13,635 bases of DNA from JBKPHS01 sp046729975. GTDB taxonomy: Bacteria; Actinomycetota; Thermoleophilia; Solirubrobacterales; Thermoleophilaceae. Shown piece after piece: positions 11,588 to 13,635 of this stretch. Within the stretch, counting starts at the first letter, position 1. Every line of letters starts with the position of its first letter. The translations under genes were made by a program, and so were the position numbers. Below the pieces are notes generated by a model. It saw nothing but the letters and a program-made list of their open reading frames with translations. It was not told the DNA's origin and did not search any database. Location: the NCBI GenBank assembly GCA_046729975.1, contig JBKPHS010000186.1:1-13635 (forward strand). Direction: 5' to 3'.

Positions 11588-12291
11588 CCCATCCTCTCGA
11601 GCACCGGCACCTCGTGGATCTGGGGGGGCTGGAGGTGGTCCCAGAGGATCCCGCGGGGCCGCCCGTAGGCGCGCTCCACCTCGATCGCCGCGCGCGGCGT
11701 CGCGATGATGTCGACGGGGATGTCGTGGTCCGTCACGAGCAGGTTCTCGCGCACGATCTGGATCGGATGGACCGTGGTGGCGACGACCGTGCGACGGTCG
11801 ACCTTGCCCGCCTCGCCCAGCAGGCCGTACTCGAGGTCCGAAAAGCCGCCGCCCTTGCCGATCCGGGCGCCCTTGAGGTTGACGGCGACCGAGCCCGTGA
11901 GGATGAAGTCGAGCTCGGGCACCTGCTCGAGGTCGATCACGCGCCCGTGCTTGAGGGCGCCCTTGATCGTCGCCGCCTCCCGCTGCTGGTCCTCGTCGAG
12001 GCGCTTCGGGTCGAGCAGGCGGAAGGGGTGCTCGTCCCGGAGCCGCGGCACCGCCATCACGAGGCACTTGCCCTGCGCCAGCGCGAGCCGGCGCGCGTGG
12101 GTCTGGGGCGAATCGGGGTTCGCCTTCACCGTCTCTGCGCGGATCCAGTCGGGGTGGCGGCCCAGCCTCTCGGCGGCCGCCTTGGCGCCCGCGAAGTTCG
12201 GAATGCGTCCCTCTGCGCCTGGGAATCGCGACACGCCCTCCCGGTCCATCGCCCGCCAGATCTCCTGACGCACTGCGTCCTTAGACCGCAT
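11575..12291 (-). CDS. 5-formyltetrahydrofolate cyclo-ligase family protein
   Basis: Members convert 5-formyl-THF to 5,10-methenyl-THF with ATP. This 238-residue protein is the longer, archaeal or MTHFSD-like form rather than the short bacterial YgfA form. Visible are AVRQEIWRAMDREGVSRFP (6-24), GRIPNFAGAKAAAERL (28-43), VKANPDSPQ (55-63), LVMAVPRL (77-84), LTGSVAVNLKGARIGKGGGFSDLEY (131-155) and the C-terminal DHDIPVDIIATP (188-199). The Gly-rich GKGGGFSD replaces the GRGGGYYD of YgfA proteins. Activity of this subfamily is less certain than for YgfA. ATG 12291 fits homology; GTG 12294 and ATG 12309 are in frame. No Shine-Dalgarno sequence is seen. The gene overlaps the HAD gene tail to tail. 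Confidence 0.85.
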   Translation of the reverse strand: MRSKDAVRQEIWRAMDREGVSRFPGAEGRIPNFAGAKAAAERLGRHPDWIRAETVKANPDSPQTHARRLALAQGKCLVMAVPRLRDEHPFRLLDPKRLDEDQQREAATIKGALKHGRVIDLEQVPELDFILTGSVAVNLKGARIGKGGGFSDLEYGLLGEAGKVDRRTVVATTVHPIQIVRENLLVTDHDIPVDIIATPRAAIEVERAYGRPRGILWDHLQPPQIHEVPVLERMGYAG

Positions 12292-12307
12292 CACGCATCG
12301 CGGCGCC

Positions 12308-12313
12308 ATCGTA
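12308..12313 (-). promoter_or_regulatory. Candidate -10 box for the cyclo-ligase gene
   Basis: On the minus strand TACGAT (12313 down to 12308) lies 13 nt before GTG 12294 and 16 nt before ATG 12291. This would give a leader of under 10 nt. If it is the real -10 box, the in-frame ATG 12309, which it contains, cannot be the start. Confidence 0.35.
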
Positions 12314-12334
12314 CAAGGGACCTGGACGCGCACC

Positions 12335-12343
12335 TGCGACAAT
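12335..12343 (+). promoter_or_regulatory. Extended -10 for probably leaderless acyltransferase gene
   Basis: TG (12335-12336), one base, then GACAAT (12338-12343) forms an extended -10 ending 7 nt before ATG 12351. There is no Shine-Dalgarno sequence. It sits within the 59 bp between two divergent start codons. Confidence 0.4.
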
Positions 12344-12350
12344 CGCGCCG

Positions 12351-13265
12351 ATGCCGGAGGCGGGACGCACAAGCCTGCGAATGCAGGAGCCGTATGTCGA
12401 GGAGGCCGAGCATGGCCCGTCCGTGGAGCGCCTGCCGGCGCGGCGCCGCGACGACCTGCGGCGCTTCCTGCCTGGCGTCGAGCCGGCGCGAGCGCTAGAC
12501 GACTGGGGGCGCTCGCAGCGCATCGAGGGACTGATGGACAGGACCCTCTACGACTTCTTCTACAACTACTGGTTCCGCTGCGAGGTCGAGGGGATCGAGA
12601 ACGTGCCCTCGACCGGCGGCGCGCTGCTCGTGTCGAACCACGCCGGCGCGCTGCCGCCCGACGCGGCGATGATCACGAAGGCGGTGCGCGAGGAGCACCC
12701 TCACCCGCGGCCCGTCTACATCACCGTCGAGCACTTCTTCAAGGGCTATCCCGGCTTCTCGATGCTGATCCCGAAGGTCGGCTGCGTTGCGGCGCACCCC
12801 GCGAACGTCCACCGCCTGCTCTACGACGAGGAACAGCTCGTGCTCGTGTTCCCGGAGGGCCGCAAGGGCACGGAGAAGCTCTACAAGGACCGCTACAAGC
12901 TGCGCCGCTTCGGCCGCGGAGGCTTCGTCGACGCCGCCGCGCGCGCCAGGGCGCCGATTGTGCCGATCTGCGTTATCGGAGCCGAGGAGGCGGCGCCCGT
13001 GTTCGCCCAGCTCGGCTTCATGAAGCGCCTGACCGGTCTGCTGTACGTCCCCGTCACGCCGACCTTCCCGCACTTCGGGCTGCTCGGCATGCTCGGCTAC
13101 CTGCCGGCCAAGTTCAGGATCCGCTTCCTCGAGCCCATCGAGCTCGAAGAGGGGGCTGCCGACGACAAGGGCTATGTGCAGACGGTGGCCCACGAGATAC
13201 GCGCGCGGATCCAGGAGAACCTGTTCGAGATGCTCGAGCGCCGGAAGTCGGTCTGGTTTGGCTGA
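12351..13265 (+). CDS. Lysophospholipid acyltransferase (LPLAT, PlsC-like) family protein
   Basis: The 304-residue protein belongs to the LPLAT superfamily, which transfers acyl groups to glycerolipids; the motifs are closest to the MGAT-like branch. Motif I is LLVSNHAGALPPDA (92-105), with His97 and Asp104, which is H-x6-D rather than the H-x4-D of classic PlsC. Motif III is LVFPEGRKGTEK (165-176), followed by the substrate-contact region IVPICVIGAEEAAP (203-216). There is no strong transmembrane segment; a hydrophobic patch (226-252) could associate with membrane. The N-terminal 65 residues are charged and unlike PlsC. The exact acceptor is unknown. Its end overlaps the following epimerase gene by 8 bp, so the two form an operon and may act in one lipid or glycan pathway. 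Confidence 0.88.
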   Translation: MPEAGRTSLRMQEPYVEEAEHGPSVERLPARRRDDLRRFLPGVEPARALDDWGRSQRIEGLMDRTLYDFFYNYWFRCEVEGIENVPSTGGALLVSNHAGALPPDAAMITKAVREEHPHPRPVYITVEHFFKGYPGFSMLIPKVGCVAAHPANVHRLLYDEEQLVLVFPEGRKGTEKLYKDRYKLRRFGRGGFVDAAARARAPIVPICVIGAEEAAPVFAQLGFMKRLTGLLYVPVTPTFPHFGLLGMLGYLPAKFRIRFLEPIELEEGAADDKGYVQTVAHEIRARIQENLFEMLERRKSVWFG

Positions 13266-13635
13266 GACGCCGGCACAGTCGCGGCGGATCCTGATCACCG
13301 GGCTCTCGAGCTACTGGGGCGGCCGCCTCGCGCAGGCGCTCGAGGGGTTCGAGGAGATCGAGGCGATCATCGGCGTCGACTCCGAGGACCCCACGCGCGA
13401 GCTCGAGCGAACCGAGTTCGTCCGCATCGGAACCCAGCATTCCCTCCTGCGGCGCATCGTCGAGGCCGCCGAGATCGACACGGTTGTGGACACCCGCCTC
13501 GTCGTCGACTCGGTCACGACGTCTCCCCGCGAGGCGCACGAGAACAACGTCATCGGGACGATGAACATCCTCGCCGCGTGCAGCGGGCCCGATTCGAGCG
13601 TCCGCAAGTTCGTCTTCAAGTCCTCCGCGCACTAC
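13258..13635 (+). CDS. NAD-dependent epimerase/dehydratase (extended SDR), 5' part
   Basis: The frame starts at TTG 13258 inside the acyltransferase gene and runs off the window edge (126 codons). After LAETPAQSRR comes RILITGLSSYWGGRLAQALEG, a dinucleotide-binding Rossmann start in which the usual TGxxGxxG is altered to TGLSSYWGG. Strand 2 ends in IIGVDSED, whose Asp is typical for NAD preference. ENNVIGTMNILAAC and FVFKSSAHY match the NNxxGTxNxL and SS-Y region of extended SDR enzymes; the Tyr at the edge may be the start of the active-site segment. GGAAG upstream could be the ribosome binding site. There is no other start codon between TTG and the conserved ITG, so the start is well supported. 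Substrate unknown. Confidence 0.85.
   Translation, partial: MAETPAQSRRILITGLSSYWGGRLAQALEGFEEIEAIIGVDSEDPTRELERTEFVRIGTQHSLLRRIVEAAEIDTVVDTRLVVDSVTTSPREAHENNVIGTMNILAACSGPDSSVRKFVFKSSAHY

Noticed and set aside
11570..12498. Long alternative frames on both strands over the cyclo-ligase gene.
   Set aside because: Only the 11575-12291 minus frame shows family motifs; the rest are Arg/Ala-rich shadows.

Overview
The window is GC-rich (about 70% by eye) and tightly packed with bacterial housekeeping genes. Many starts are GTG or TTG, stops and starts often overlap (GTGA, ATGA, TTGA), and -10 elements follow the pattern TANNNT. Together with the protein sequences this points to a high-GC actinobacterial chromosome, most likely class Thermoleophilia (Solirubrobacterales or Gaiellales type). 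The class is an inference; the GC-rich actinobacterial character is clear. I see no mobile element, CRISPR array, rRNA or tRNA gene.

Region 1 (1-3344, + strand) is the conserved translation and secretion cluster: the end of a KH-domain RNA-binding protein (khpA type), rimM, trmD, rplS, lepB and rnhB. The first three overlap. rplS has its own candidate promoter and a structured leader. rplS carries a long acidic tail, trmD has Glu where the catalytic Asp is expected, and rnhB has no ordinary start codon in a plausible place. yraN (3372-3767) lies on the opposite strand and converges on rnhB across a short GC hairpin.

Region 2 (3768-7372) starts with a 153-bp divergent intergenic region holding two perfect inverted repeats. 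comM and dprA follow, overlapping as ATGA and encoding two proteins that process incoming DNA during transformation. thiD comes next with its own promoter.

Region 3 (7373-10024) is a candidate three-gene operon driven by an extended -10 promoter. It contains a small protein of 82 residues, a membrane-anchored protein of unknown function, and ilvD (branched-chain amino acid biosynthesis). The small protein appears to start at an AUC codon and ends in a MoaD/ThiS-like FFPRAAGG tail. It is the best candidate for something undescribed here.

Region 4 (10026-13635) alternates strands: an alpha/beta hydrolase (-), a NT5C-like HAD phosphatase (+), a 5-formyltetrahydrofolate cyclo-ligase family protein (-), an LPLAT acyltransferase (+) and the start of an NAD-dependent epimerase (+, cut by the window end). 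The hydrolase and HAD genes diverge from only 23 bp, which hold a nearly symmetric -10 element. The HAD and cyclo-ligase genes overlap tail to tail.

A theme across the window is probable leaderless transcription. Five genes (yraN, comM, thiD, the HAD gene and the acyltransferase) have a -10-like hexamer 6-8 nt before the start codon and no Shine-Dalgarno sequence. No stretch longer than about 155 bp lacks a gene.
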